Source: Paludibacteraceae bacterium (GTDB lineage: Bacteria > Bacteroidota > Bacteroidia > Bacteroidales > Paludibacteraceae). Taken from it: a stretch of DNA of 64,000 bases. Within the stretch, counting starts at the first letter, position 1, and every line of letters begins with the position of its first letter. Position numbers and translations under genes: made by a program. The stretch spans positions 216,577 through 280,576 of the forward strand of contig JAFYMG010000010.1 in NCBI GenBank assembly GCA_017556705.1, written 5' to 3'. Shown one piece after another: positions 7,427 through 16,387 of the stretch. Under the pieces are notes generated by a model. The model was not told the DNA's origin. It saw only the letters and a list, made by a program, of their open reading frames with translations, and ran no database searches.

Positions 7427-8266
7427 ATTCAGGTAAAGGATGTGGTGAAGAGTTTTGACGGGAATGTGGTGCTGAACCATATTTCTGCGGACTTTGAGGA
7501 CGGCAAGGTGAATATGATCATCGGTCAGTCGGGATCGGGTAAAACTGTGCTGATGAAGTCGATGATTGGACTTCATCAGATAGATGGCGGTGAGATTATT
7601 TTCGATTGCAGGGCAAGCGAAAATAATAGTGAAAAGGGTTCTAAAGGTTCTAACAATTCTAAGGGTTTAGAGCAAAGGAATTTAGCGGGGATGAGTGAGA
7701 AGGAAGTGCGGATGTTGCATAGAGAAGTGGGCATGCTGTTTCAAGGTGCGGCGTTGTTTGATAGTATGACCGTGCAGGAGAATGTGATGTTTCCTTTGGA
7801 AATGTTCTCGGATATGTCGGATGAAGAGAAAGTGGCGCGTGCGCGATTCTGCTTGGAGCGAGTGAACATGCCAAAGAGGGCATTTGGGCTGATGCCAAGC
7901 GAGATAAGTGGCGGTATGCAAAAACGTGTGGCGATTGCGAGAGCGATTGCGCTGAATCCGAAGTATCTGTTCTGCGATGAGCCTAACTCGGGATTGGATC
8001 CAAAGACCAGTTTGGTGATTGATCAACTGATACAAGATATCACACGAGAATATAATATCTGCACGATTGTGAACAGCCACGATATGAACTCAATCATGGA
8101 GATTGGCGATAATATTGTGTTCCTGCGCAATGGTGTAAAAGAATGGCAAGGAAGTAGGCACGAGATATTTAATGCGGATAATGAGGCGTTGAATGACTTT
8201 GTGTTTGCGAGTGAGTTGTTTAAGAAGATTAAGAACAAAGAGCAAGGAACAAGGAAGCAAGACTGA
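7424..8266 (+). CDS. mlaF: MlaF-type ABC transporter ATPase
   Basis: This is the ATPase partner of the permease just upstream, energising phospholipid transport between membranes. Walker A is GQSGSGKT (about residues 35-42), the signature is SGGMQKR, Walker B ends in CDEPNSGLDP, and the H-loop is VNSHD. Residues about 62-90 form an extra segment rich in Ser, Lys, Asn and Gly, encoded by a GGTTCTAAAGGTTCTAA repeat (7631-7670). The C-terminal tail (KNKEQGTRKQD) is encoded by another repeat. Both additions fall outside the catalytic core, so the enzyme should remain active. Confidence 0.9.
   Translation: MIQVKDVVKSFDGNVVLNHISADFEDGKVNMIIGQSGSGKTVLMKSMIGLHQIDGGEIIFDCRASENNSEKGSKGSNNSKGLEQRNLAGMSEKEVRMLHREVGMLFQGAALFDSMTVQENVMFPLEMFSDMSDEEKVARARFCLERVNMPKRAFGLMPSEISGGMQKRVAIARAIALNPKYLFCDEPNSGLDPKTSLVIDQLIQDITREYNICTIVNSHDMNSIMEIGDNIVFLRNGVKEWQGSRHEIFNADNEALNDFVFASELFKKIKNKEQGTRKQD
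7631..7670 (+). repeat. In-frame GGTTCTAAAGG repeat inside mlaF
   Basis: Copies of GGTTCTAA and related words encode Lys-Gly-Ser-Lys-Gly-Ser-Asn-Asn-Ser. They match the intergenic repeat at 6601-6639 about 1 kb upstream. Confidence 0.7.
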
Positions 8267-8267
8267 T
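8227..8267 (+). repeat. AGCAAGGAACAAGGA repeat at the mlaF 3' end
   Basis: The repeat encodes the last residues of mlaF and runs up to the next ATG. A near copy precedes another ATGAAACG start at 22816-22850 on the other strand. Confidence 0.6.
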
Positions 8268-8561
8268 ATGAAACGAATATTATTTATATTGGCAGTTGGC
8301 TGTGGGTTGGTAGTTATGGCGCAGAACAAGCCAGCGCGAATACCTGCTTATCAAGGAGTTATTGAACGTGTGCAGCCTAACGGTGATACCGTATATGTGC
8401 GACTACATGGAGATGAAAGGCGACATTGGATGACGCTTGAGGACGGCAAGACATTGGTAAAAGAAAACAAAAAAGGATATATCTGCTACGCTAAGAAAAA
8501 GAAAAATGGCAAGATTGTAGCGACTTGCAAAAAAGTGAGGAGCGCAAAGCGCTCTGTTTAG
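8268..8561 (+). CDS. Small secreted protein resembling a stand-alone M6-protease propeptide
   Basis: The start MKRILFILAVG is chosen because a signal peptide ending in MAQ follows at once. The mature part (about 78 residues) aligns with the N-terminal propeptide of the M6 protease encoded next: both read PAR, then G-I/V-I, QP(N/D)G, V, HGDE-x2-HWMT and (E/D)G. No catalytic domain follows; instead it ends in a Lys-rich tail whose last codons (SAKRSV) come from a repeat. It could be a free-standing inhibitor or chaperone of the neighbouring protease, or the remnant of a truncated paralogue. Confidence 0.7.
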   Translation: MKRILFILAVGCGLVVMAQNKPARIPAYQGVIERVQPNGDTVYVRLHGDERRHWMTLEDGKTLVKENKKGYICYAKKKKNGKIVATCKKVRSAKRSV

Positions 8562-8638
8562 TGGACGCAGCACAGCTGCTACTGTTTAGGGTTTAGAAAA
8601 CGGCAGTGAACTGCCTATAGTTTAGAATTTAGAGAAGT
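8552..8638 (+). repeat. GTTTAG-family repeat before the M6 protease gene
   Basis: Five or so copies of GTTTAG(A/G) alternate with small palindromic inserts such as AGCGCAAAGCGCT, GCAGCACAGCTGC and GGCAGTGAACTGCC. No consensus promoter is visible, so the protease may be co-transcribed with the small gene upstream. Confidence 0.55.
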
Positions 8639-8645
8639 AAATTAT

Positions 8646-10271
8646 ATGAAAAAATTAAGCATTTTAGTATTTATTTTTACAATGGCAACTGCTGCATGGG
8701 CAGTGCCTGCACGTAGAGGAGGGATAATAAAAACACAACCCGATGGCAGTGAAGTGACTATATATCAGCACGGTGACGAACATTTTCATTGGATGACCAA
8801 TGAGAATGGTGAGTGGCTGAAGGTAGATATTGACGGGTTTTATCGTGTGACAGAGGCATTGAGTGCGGAGGAGATTGAGGCGAAGCGAATGGCAGCGCCA
8901 AAGCGCGTGGCACAAGCTGCTTCACCATTGAATATTGCACCGCGTGGATTGGTAATATTGGTAAACTTCCAAGATGTAAAGTTCACCACCAGCAAAGCTG
9001 AAATGGATAGTATGTTGACAGGAGAGAACTATAGTCGTTCGTATTCTTATAAGTATAACTTGAGGAATTATAAGATAACCTCTGAAGGTTCAGCACGAAA
9101 ATACTTCTACGATTCCTCCAATGGACAATACAATCCACAATTCGATGTAGTGGGTCCTGTGACGGTCAGCCAAAATGTCTCCTATTATGGAGGCAACGAT
9201 CGCAATGGAAATGATAAAAATCCAGGAAAAATGGTAGCAGAAGCGTGTAGATTGGTAGATGATAGCGTGGATTTCTCACTATATGACAATAATGGGGATG
9301 GCTATGTGGATTTTGTATATGTGATATATGCGGGTTATGGAGAAGCTGATGGCGGTGCTGCAAGTACCATTTGGCCTCATCAATATTATGTATCTATGTA
9401 CGAATATGTACGACTCGACAATAAGATCATCGATCTCTATGCTTGTGGTAATGAGTTAGATAATCATTCTAAAAAGCATACAGGTATTGGTACATTCTGC
9501 CATGAGTTTAGTCACGTATTAGGATTACCCGATATGTATGAAACCACCGGAAATGGTACGCATAAGACACTGGGACAGTGGGACATTTTGGATTATGGTC
9601 CATACAACAACGACGGCAATACGCCTCCGACCTATTCTGCATACGAGCGTTTTTTCATGGGCTGGCTCGAACCAAGATTGATTACAGAACCAGAAAATGT
9701 AACATTGGGAGAATTACAATCAAGTAATGAAGCATTATTGATTTCAGCTACAGATCAACATAATTTGGTAGGTAACAATCCGAATCCAACCACATTCTAT
9801 TTACTGGAAAATCGTCAACAAACAGGTTGGGATGAACATATACCAGGACATGGTATGATGTTAACAAAAGTGCAATATAATTCCAATAAATGGGCGAAGA
9901 ACGAAGTTAATAACAAATCAACCAGTATGGGTGTTGATTTGATTGAAGCTGATGGAAAGACGCCTGACAGTTCTAGTAGTGGTTATGACGGTAAACCAGG
10001 CGACCTATTCCCTAAAGGTGCAACAGAATACACAAAAATAGCAGATCACCCTATTGAGATAATCACAGAAGAAGACGGTGTGATTCGTTTCAAATATAAA
10101 GGTGGAGTCGAAGACCCAAAAACTGCAGTAGAAAATATTAATTCACCCCAAGAGGTGATTGCCATATATAATATATTAGGTCAGAAACAAACAACAACTA
10201 ACGTTGCAGAACTGCCACATGGTACGTATGTGGTGGTGACATCGGCAGGAAATCATAAGATAGTGCGTTAA
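8646..10271 (+). CDS. M6-family secreted metalloprotease with T9SS sorting domain
   Basis: This is an extracellular zinc protease of the immune-inhibitor-A type. It has a signal peptide (cleaved near AWA), a propeptide (about 20-90) and a catalytic domain with H286-E-F-S-H290 followed by LGLPDMY, the M6 signature. The last 80 residues contain AIYNILGQKQ and LPHGTYVVV, a type A sorting domain read by the type IX system. At 541 residues the length is typical. A small homologue of its own propeptide is encoded just upstream, and xth follows 2 bases downstream, so it may share the transcript. Confidence 0.9.
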   Translation: MKKLSILVFIFTMATAAWAVPARRGGIIKTQPDGSEVTIYQHGDEHFHWMTNENGEWLKVDIDGFYRVTEALSAEEIEAKRMAAPKRVAQAASPLNIAPRGLVILVNFQDVKFTTSKAEMDSMLTGENYSRSYSYKYNLRNYKITSEGSARKYFYDSSNGQYNPQFDVVGPVTVSQNVSYYGGNDRNGNDKNPGKMVAEACRLVDDSVDFSLYDNNGDGYVDFVYVIYAGYGEADGGAASTIWPHQYYVSMYEYVRLDNKIIDLYACGNELDNHSKKHTGIGTFCHEFSHVLGLPDMYETTGNGTHKTLGQWDILDYGPYNNDGNTPPTYSAYERFFMGWLEPRLITEPENVTLGELQSSNEALLISATDQHNLVGNNPNPTTFYLLENRQQTGWDEHIPGHGMMLTKVQYNSNKWAKNEVNNKSTSMGVDLIEADGKTPDSSSSGYDGKPGDLFPKGATEYTKIADHPIEIITEEDGVIRFKYKGGVEDPKTAVENINSPQEVIAIYNILGQKQTTTNVAELPHGTYVVVTSAGNHKIVR

Positions 10272-10273
10272 GA

Positions 10274-11038
10274 ATGAAGATTATTTCGTATAACTTGAAT
10301 GGTATCCGCAGCGCCATCAACAAAGGATTATTTGATTGGCTTGCGGTGGAGCAACCCGATGTGTTTTGCATTCAAGAAAGCAAAGCACAACCCGAACAGA
10401 TAGATGTGATGACCATGCAAGAGCTTGGTTATCACAGCTATATCCACTCCGCAGAGAAAAAAGGTTATTCAGGAGTAGCTATCTTTACGCGCATTGAGCC
10501 AGACCGCGTAGTGATAGGTATGGGAAATCATAAATATGATTGTCAAGGGCGCGTGATTCGTGCTGACTATGGTGATGTGACAGTCGTTTGCGTGTATATT
10601 CCATCAGGCGAAGCAGAAGGTCCAAAGTATGAATACAAGATGGAGTTCTTGGAGGATTTCTTATTATGGATCAATGAGTTGCGCAAAGAAAGACCCAATA
10701 TTGTGGTATGTGGAGATTATAATATCGCACACAAACCGATAGATATCAATCATCCAGAACGACAAGTGGGTGTGAGTGGTTTTTTGCCCGAAGAGCGCGC
10801 GTGGTTGGACAGATGGGAAGCGAGCGGTATGGTGGATACATTCCGCATGTTTGACCAAAGTGGAGAAAAGTATAGTTGGTGGAGTTTCCGCGCAGCATCT
10901 AGAGCAAGGAATGTGGGTTGGCGCATTGATTATCACTGGGTTAGTGAGCCATTAAGAGAGCGCGTAAGCGCTGCAAAGATATTAAATGAAGTAGTACATT
11001 CAGACCATTGTCCTGTTAGTTTAGAGGTTAAAGGTTAG
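10274..11038 (+). CDS. xth: Exodeoxyribonuclease III
   Basis: This AP endonuclease/3'-exonuclease works in base-excision repair. It starts [14 protein letters not shown], keeps FCIQESKA (metal-binding Glu), [12 protein letters not shown] and ends with the catalytic [11 protein letters not shown]. The length of 254 residues is normal. The last five codons and the stop are formed by a TTAGAGGTTAAAGG repeat that continues into the gap before lptB, showing that the repeat reached the coding end. Start codon spacing to the protease is 2 bases. Confidence 0.93.
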   Translation: MKIISYNLNGIRSAINKGLFDWLAVEQPDVFCIQESKAQPEQIDVMTMQELGYHSYIHSAEKKGYSGVAIFTRIEPDRVVIGMGNHKYDCQGRVIRADYGDVTVVCVYIPSGEAEGPKYEYKMEFLEDFLLWINELRKERPNIVVCGDYNIAHKPIDINHPERQVGVSGFLPEERAWLDRWEASGMVDTFRMFDQSGEKYSWWSFRAASRARNVGWRIDYHWVSEPLRERVSAAKILNEVVHSDHCPVSLEVKG

Positions 11039-11052
11039 AGGCAAAAGGCAAG
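11021..11052 (+). repeat. GGTTAGAGGCAAAAGGC repeat across the xth stop codon
   Basis: TTAGAGG, TTAAAGG, TTAGAGG and CAAAAGG follow one another across the stop codon. The same family appears at 2050-2098 and 62997-63036. Confidence 0.6.
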
Positions 11053-11055
11053 AAT

Positions 11056-11802
11056 ATGGATAAACTAAGAACAGAGCATTTGTATAAGAAGTACGGCAAA
11101 CGTACTGTGGTGAATGATGTGAGTATCTATCTCGAGCAAGGTGAGATTGTAGGTTTATTGGGTCCTAATGGTGCGGGTAAGACAACTACTTTCTACATGA
11201 CTACGGGTTTGGTAACAGCCAATAATGGCAAGATATTTCTTAATGACATGGATATTACCAGTATGCCGATGTATGCACGTGCGAAAATGGGAATTGGCTA
11301 TTTACCACAAGAGGCAAGCGTATTCCGTAAGATGAGTGTGGAGGACAATATTTTGTCCGTATTGGAAATGACCAATTTCAGCAAAGAATATCAAAAAGAG
11401 AAGTTGGAACAACTCATTAAGGAGTTTAACTTGGGGCATGTTCGTAAAAACTTGGGCGACCGTTTGTCTGGTGGCGAGCGTCGTCGTACGGAGATTGCAC
11501 GTTGTTTGGCGATTGAACCAAAATTTGTGATGCTAGATGAACCATTTGCGGGCGTAGATCCAATTGCGGTGCAAGAGATTCAAGATGTGGTTTGGCGATT
11601 GAAAGATAAGAACATTGGCATTCTTATTACTGACCACAATGTGGACGAAACACTGATGATTACAGATCGTGCGTATTTGTTGTTCGAAGGAAAAATTCTT
11701 TTTCATGGCACTCCAGAAGAGTTGGCAGCCAATCCAATAGTGAGGAAGAATTATTTGGGTAGAGATTTTGAGTTGAAAAAGAAAACGAGAGTTGAAGAGT
11801 AA
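11056..11802 (+). CDS. lptB: LPS export ABC transporter ATP-binding protein LptB
   Basis: This cytosolic ATPase powers lipopolysaccharide extraction from the inner membrane with LptF/G (not in this window). Walker A is GPNGAGKTT (about 36-44), the Q-loop lies in [19 protein letters not shown], the signature is LSGGERRR, Walker B ends in [10 protein letters not shown], and the H-loop is DHNVDETL. The signature order and 248-residue length are typical of LptB. It begins a chain of overlapping envelope-glycan genes; the next start codon overlaps its stop by one base. Confidence 0.93.
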   Translation: MDKLRTEHLYKKYGKRTVVNDVSIYLEQGEIVGLLGPNGAGKTTTFYMTTGLVTANNGKIFLNDMDITSMPMYARAKMGIGYLPQEASVFRKMSVEDNILSVLEMTNFSKEYQKEKLEQLIKEFNLGHVRKNLGDRLSGGERRRTEIARCLAIEPKFVMLDEPFAGVDPIAVQEIQDVVWRLKDKNIGILITDHNVDETLMITDRAYLLFEGKILFHGTPEELAANPIVRKNYLGRDFELKKKTRVEE

Positions 11803-12797
11803 TGTCTGCAAGATATTGGATATTAAGTATTATCGTGATTTTGCTAGTTGCATGTGATGTGTCAACTCCTGATGAACAATACAGCATTAGCACCTGTACG
11901 CCAATCCCATCACCACGAGCATCTGCCGTTAGTTTTGTAGTTGGAGATTATGCGTATATTTTCGGGGGTAGAGATGCGAACAACAATTATCTCAATGATC
12001 TATGGAAATATGATACCAAGAATGATACGTGGATTTATCTTGGTGCAACTCCGCTTGAAGGTCGTGTCAATGCAACCGCATGTGTACACAATGGAGTAGT
12101 ATATATTGGTTTGGGATTCAGCGCTAATGGAGATTATCTCAATTCAACAGGATACTTAACAGATTGGTGGTCATATGATCCTACTATCAATGAATGGCAA
12201 CAACTAAGCGATTATCCCGCTAACACAACAACAAGAGCAATTAGCATGGTCGGTGAGAATGAATTGTATGTAGGATATGGCTTTTGTAGAACATATGAAC
12301 GAGATATGTATCGTTATGATATAGTCCAAGACACATGGAACTTTATTGATGTAAATTTAGATCGAAAAGCATTTACTTTTCCAATGCGTAGTTTTGGAGG
12401 TGTAGGAACAACCTGCCAAAATCGTCATTTTGCAGGCACAGGTTTTCGAGCATATAGTCTTAATTGGTGGGGAGAGTTTCACCCCGAAGGTAAATGGATA
12501 AAACGCAAGAACGTACCTGGATACAAACGTACTACAGCAGCATGTGCAGCAACCAACAATTTTGTATATGTAATCGGAGGGATGCACTTTGGAGGGATGA
12601 ATACAGATGGCAAAGTATTAGATGATATTCAAAGATACAACCCACAGACAGATTCTTGGCAATATATAGGGAACTTGCCTAATGGAGGGCGCATGAATCA
12701 TGTTGCCTTTAGTGTAAATAATCGTGTATTTGTTGGATTAGGTGAAAATGATAATATACAAGTATGCGGTGATTTATATTGCATCTATGAGAAATAA
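11802..12797 (+). CDS. Kelch-repeat lipoprotein
   Basis: An N-terminal hydrophobic stretch ends in a lipobox (LLVAC), so the protein should be lipid-anchored. The remaining roughly 310 residues carry kelch-type blades (YIFGGRDANNNYLNDLWKYD, WWSYDPTINEWQQL, VYVIGGM and similar), giving a beta-propeller. It sits between lptB and wzi with overlaps on both sides, which suggests a role in surface-polysaccharide assembly or binding. No catalytic residues are visible, and its partner is unknown. Confidence 0.8.
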   Translation: MSARYWILSIIVILLVACDVSTPDEQYSISTCTPIPSPRASAVSFVVGDYAYIFGGRDANNNYLNDLWKYDTKNDTWIYLGATPLEGRVNATACVHNGVVYIGLGFSANGDYLNSTGYLTDWWSYDPTINEWQQLSDYPANTTTRAISMVGENELYVGYGFCRTYERDMYRYDIVQDTWNFIDVNLDRKAFTFPMRSFGGVGTTCQNRHFAGTGFRAYSLNWWGEFHPEGKWIKRKNVPGYKRTTAACAATNNFVYVIGGMHFGGMNTDGKVLDDIQRYNPQTDSWQYIGNLPNGGRMNHVAFSVNNRVFVGLGENDNIQVCGDLYCIYEK

Positions 12798-14265
12798 AAT
12801 TTTTCTACATATTGTTTTTGTATGCTTAATAGCCATTCCAATACAAGCGCAGAATTGGCGTTGGTGGCCATTAGGTTTGACACACGAGGTTCTAAAAGGT
12901 GATACATTGTATTACGAAGCAGACATATTAGGAGTGGTCTCAACCGGAAAATACGCACCATTTTGGTTGCAAAGTAATCGTAATGGCAATATATCAGCAT
13001 CACCTTATAGTGGTAATATATCAGTTAGTGTTTACAAACCTGCCACACAATCCCGCAGATGGTATGATTACGATTTTGGAGTACAACTAACAGGTCGCGT
13101 ACAAAGTGACATCCCTACCTCATTCGCTGCATATCAAAGACGCTGTACTGGCTATTTCAATCAATTGTACGTTCATACTCGTTTATATTTTATTGATATT
13201 ACAGTAGGGGTTAAACCCATCAATTACGAATCTATTGATCCGCTTCTATCTAGTGGTAGCATGGTGTTTTCAGGCAACAGCCAATCGTTACCTCGCATCA
13301 CCATTGGTATAGACCATTATACCCCTTTCCCTGGGTTGTTTGGGTATCTAGAGTTCAAGGGGGGTATTACCCATGCATGGATGCTGGACAATGCCTATAT
13401 ACAAAATTGTAAACTCCATCATAAATTCATAGGTCTTCGTTTTGGAGGGAAGTTACCAGTAAACTTAAGTTATGAATTTCATCATGCCGCTGAATGGGGA
13501 GGATATTCTCCAATCTATGGCGATGTTGGTAGTGATTTTAGATCATTTCTAAATGTACTTATGGCGCAAGCGGGGGGTACAATGACAAATGACCAATATA
13601 ATGTGCAAGGCAACCATGTGGGCAGTCAACAACTAGCATTAACTGCAAAGGGAAAAGATTGGAATGTAAGTGTTTACTGGCAAAACTTTCTTGACGATAA
13701 CTTTGCATTCATAGGGTTGGGACAAAATCTTCCTGATGGTATATGGGGTATTTCTATGCAACAAACAATATGGCCATGGATTGAGGGTTTTACTTATGAA
13801 TACATGAATACAACCGATCAGTCGGGGCCTTGGCATGACCGCGATGGTTTATGCTACGGAGCTAATGATGCTTACTATCGTAACCTCGTTTTTCGTAATG
13901 GTTGGAACTATTTCTATCGTTCCATGGGTACACCATTTATCACATCACCATTATACAACACAGACAATACTATTTATACTTTAAATAGTCGTGTACGATT
14001 GCATCATATCGGGCTTCGAGGAAATATTTATAGTTTTAAGTACCGTTTACTTTGTTCGTACGTACGCAATTTTGGTAATGATAATACCTCTAAAAAAATC
14101 CTTTCTCGCAATACTGCTACTTTGTTAGAAGTAACAAAACATGTAAAAGAAGCATGGGGATTGGATTTTGGCATTTCACTCGCAGGAGATTTTGGTAGTC
14201 AATTTGGAAATCAGTTTGGTGCTATGGTCACTATACGGAAACAAGGAATTATCACACAATGGTAA
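12787..14265 (+). CDS. Capsule assembly Wzi-family outer-membrane protein
   Basis: The protein of about 492 residues starts MRNKIFLHIVF, has a signal peptide ending in QAQ, and shows alternating aromatic-polar strands of an outer-membrane barrel. The overall pattern (YEADILGVVSTGKYAPFWLQ, later ITIGIDHYTPFPGLFGYLEFKG) matches the Wzi family, which holds or organises surface polysaccharide. The start at 12787 overlaps the kelch gene by 11 bases; an upstream methionine would lack the signal peptide. The next gene starts inside its last codons. Confidence 0.82.
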   Translation: MRNKIFLHIVFVCLIAIPIQAQNWRWWPLGLTHEVLKGDTLYYEADILGVVSTGKYAPFWLQSNRNGNISASPYSGNISVSVYKPATQSRRWYDYDFGVQLTGRVQSDIPTSFAAYQRRCTGYFNQLYVHTRLYFIDITVGVKPINYESIDPLLSSGSMVFSGNSQSLPRITIGIDHYTPFPGLFGYLEFKGGITHAWMLDNAYIQNCKLHHKFIGLRFGGKLPVNLSYEFHHAAEWGGYSPIYGDVGSDFRSFLNVLMAQAGGTMTNDQYNVQGNHVGSQQLALTAKGKDWNVSVYWQNFLDDNFAFIGLGQNLPDGIWGISMQQTIWPWIEGFTYEYMNTTDQSGPWHDRDGLCYGANDAYYRNLVFRNGWNYFYRSMGTPFITSPLYNTDNTIYTLNSRVRLHHIGLRGNIYSFKYRLLCSYVRNFGNDNTSKKILSRNTATLLEVTKHVKEAWGLDFGISLAGDFGSQFGNQFGAMVTIRKQGIITQW

Positions 14266-14978
14266 ATAATAAATTACATATCATCATGCCCGTAAAAGAC
14301 TCACTCGAGATTGCGGAAAAGGCCATACATGCTATTGTAGCTAGTGGGCATACACTATGTATATATGATGATAACTCGCAGATAGATAATGCCAAACGGT
14401 TGGACGAAATGGCATCAAAAATGCAAATCCAAGTAGTGCATATCTCTGATTTGACCGACCATCCTTCACCTAATTATCGATTAGTATTACAACTAGCACA
14501 GCAAGAGGCTCTGGCTCTAAAGAAACATCTGGTCATTGTTGAAAGTGATGTGATTATTCAGTCAGAGACACTCAATCGCATGGCAGCAGAAGTGCAAGAG
14601 GGTATTGGCATGGTGGCTGCAGTAACTGTGGATGAGGACAACGAATATAATTTCCCATACCACTACTTGCGCCGTTTGCGTTATCGTTTCCTTAGCAAGC
14701 AAACAATAACAACAAAGAAGCGATTCTCGTTTTGCTGCACATTATTAACGAATGAATTATTACAAAAAGCTGATTTCCAAGACTTGGATCCAACAAAAAA
14801 CTGGTACGATGTGACCATATCGCATTGGTCTGTCCGCCTTGGTCTACGTAATCTTTTAATGTTAGATAACCCTGTATTACATTTTCCACATGCTTCACGA
14901 CCTTGGAAACGACTCAAATACACCCACCCTTTGCGTTACTATTGGCGCAAAATCACGCAACACAAAGATCGCATATGA
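14259..14978 (+). CDS. Glycosyltransferase, GT2-like
   Basis: This is a 239-residue cytosolic or membrane-associated enzyme with IIMPVKD near the start, a nucleotide-sugar motif region (CIYDDNS) and LVIVESDVII, where a D-x-D-like acidic pair is expected. It has no transmembrane helix. Overlaps of 7 bases with wzi and 4 bases with the next gene place it in the same translationally coupled cluster. Donor and acceptor sugars cannot be told. Confidence 0.7.
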   Translation: MVNNKLHIIMPVKDSLEIAEKAIHAIVASGHTLCIYDDNSQIDNAKRLDEMASKMQIQVVHISDLTDHPSPNYRLVLQLAQQEALALKKHLVIVESDVIIQSETLNRMAAEVQEGIGMVAAVTVDEDNEYNFPYHYLRRLRYRFLSKQTITTKKRFSFCCTLLTNELLQKADFQDLDPTKNWYDVTISHWSVRLGLRNLLMLDNPVLHFPHASRPWKRLKYTHPLRYYWRKITQHKDRI

Positions 14979-16387
14979 AACCACTCGTATCTGTCATAGT
15001 GCCCATATATAATGCAGCGCCTTATTTGGAAGAGACGCTGGATAGTATATTAGCATCCACCTATCGACCTATTGAAGTAGTGATGGTGGATGATGGGAGT
15101 CGTGATGCAAGTCTTGTTATAGCCCAGTCCTATTGCCAACTACATACTGAATGTCAGGTCATTGCACAGGAAAATCGCGGTGTATCCGCTGCCAGAAATA
15201 CCGCAATTAATGCAGCGAAAGGTATGTATATATTGCCTGTAGATGCAGATGATAAAATCTCTGAAACTTTCATTGAGAAAGCGATAAATGTTATTGAGAA
15301 AGATAAGGATATTCGCATGGTTGGCTGCCGCTGTTGGATGTTTGGGGCTGTGGATAAAGAGTGGAGATTACCTAAATTCAGCCATTCACTACTTGCTCGC
15401 AAAAATATGATTCCAGCAACGACCCTCTATCGTAAAGCGGATTGGGAACGATGTGGTGGATATTGTGAAGAGGAAATCTATCGTGAAGATTGGGATTTTT
15501 GGTTAAGTATGATGGAACTAGGTGGTACATTCTACCAACTTAATGAAGTTCTATTCTATTACCGAATCTCGATGGGTTCTCGACGGGTTCTTGCAAAAGG
15601 GCACAAGAAGATTATTGTGGATGCGATCAACCGCCGGCACCCTGAATACATAAGAAAACATCTCGGTGGTCCCCTTCACTATCACCGATCGTGGTCACGA
15701 TTCATCAACTTCTTCCACAGCGAAAAGCAAGTAGGCAACTATTCCGACTGGGAAAAAGGAGAGATTATTTACAACAAGCGTAACACATTACGTAGTTACA
15801 ACGGCTTCATTACTAAACAGTTTGCTACACCTTCAGTGTGGAGAGGTATTCTCTATGGTTGGTTTTGTTCTTCCAAAGCGAAACGTAGTTACGAATACGC
15901 TCATCACTTAGATGGACTCACTCCAAAGCCTATTGCCTATCGTGAAGTTCGTTATTGTGGCATATTGCGCAAAAGTTGGTATGTTTGTCAGGAATCGGAG
16001 TGCAAATACACATTCAACGATTTGATTCACAACAAAATATTCCCTAATCGCGAGCAAATTCTCCAATCTATCGGACAATTTACCGCCGAATTATATCAAC
16101 GTGGTATTTTTCATCAAGATTATTCTGGAGGAAATATTTTGTTCAATGAGGATGGTAGTCAGATTGAGATTATCGATCTCAATCGTATTAAATTTTACAA
16201 AAAGATGCCACTAAAGAAAGGATTGAAAATGTTTGAACGATTAAATATTGACAAGGAGGCACTTTCAATACTTGGTACATCCTTTGCTCAAGCATTGAGT
16301 CTGGACCAAGAGTTTGTCATCAATTATATTATCACTCATCGATGGAAAAAACACGTCAAACAAGGAATAACCCATTTGTATGAATAA
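14975..16387 (+). CDS. Glycosyltransferase-lipopolysaccharide kinase fusion
   Basis: The first half (about 1-260) is a GT-A family 2 transferase: VSVIVPIYNAAPYLEETLDS, VMVDDGS, and PVDADD as the metal-binding D-x-D. The second half (about 310-470) resembles the Kdo/WaaP kinase fold, with the catalytic loop FHQDYSGGNIL and the metal-binding IIDLNR. One protein may therefore add a sugar and phosphorylate an inner-core residue. The start at 14975 overlaps the previous stop (ATGA type), and its end overlaps the ligase start by 8 bases. Confidence 0.82.
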   Translation: MKPLVSVIVPIYNAAPYLEETLDSILASTYRPIEVVMVDDGSRDASLVIAQSYCQLHTECQVIAQENRGVSAARNTAINAAKGMYILPVDADDKISETFIEKAINVIEKDKDIRMVGCRCWMFGAVDKEWRLPKFSHSLLARKNMIPATTLYRKADWERCGGYCEEEIYREDWDFWLSMMELGGTFYQLNEVLFYYRISMGSRRVLAKGHKKIIVDAINRRHPEYIRKHLGGPLHYHRSWSRFINFFHSEKQVGNYSDWEKGEIIYNKRNTLRSYNGFITKQFATPSVWRGILYGWFCSSKAKRSYEYAHHLDGLTPKPIAYREVRYCGILRKSWYVCQESECKYTFNDLIHNKIFPNREQILQSIGQFTAELYQRGIFHQDYSGGNILFNEDGSQIEIIDLNRIKFYKKMPLKKGLKMFERLNIDKEALSILGTSFAQALSLDQEFVINYIITHRWKKHVKQGITHLYE

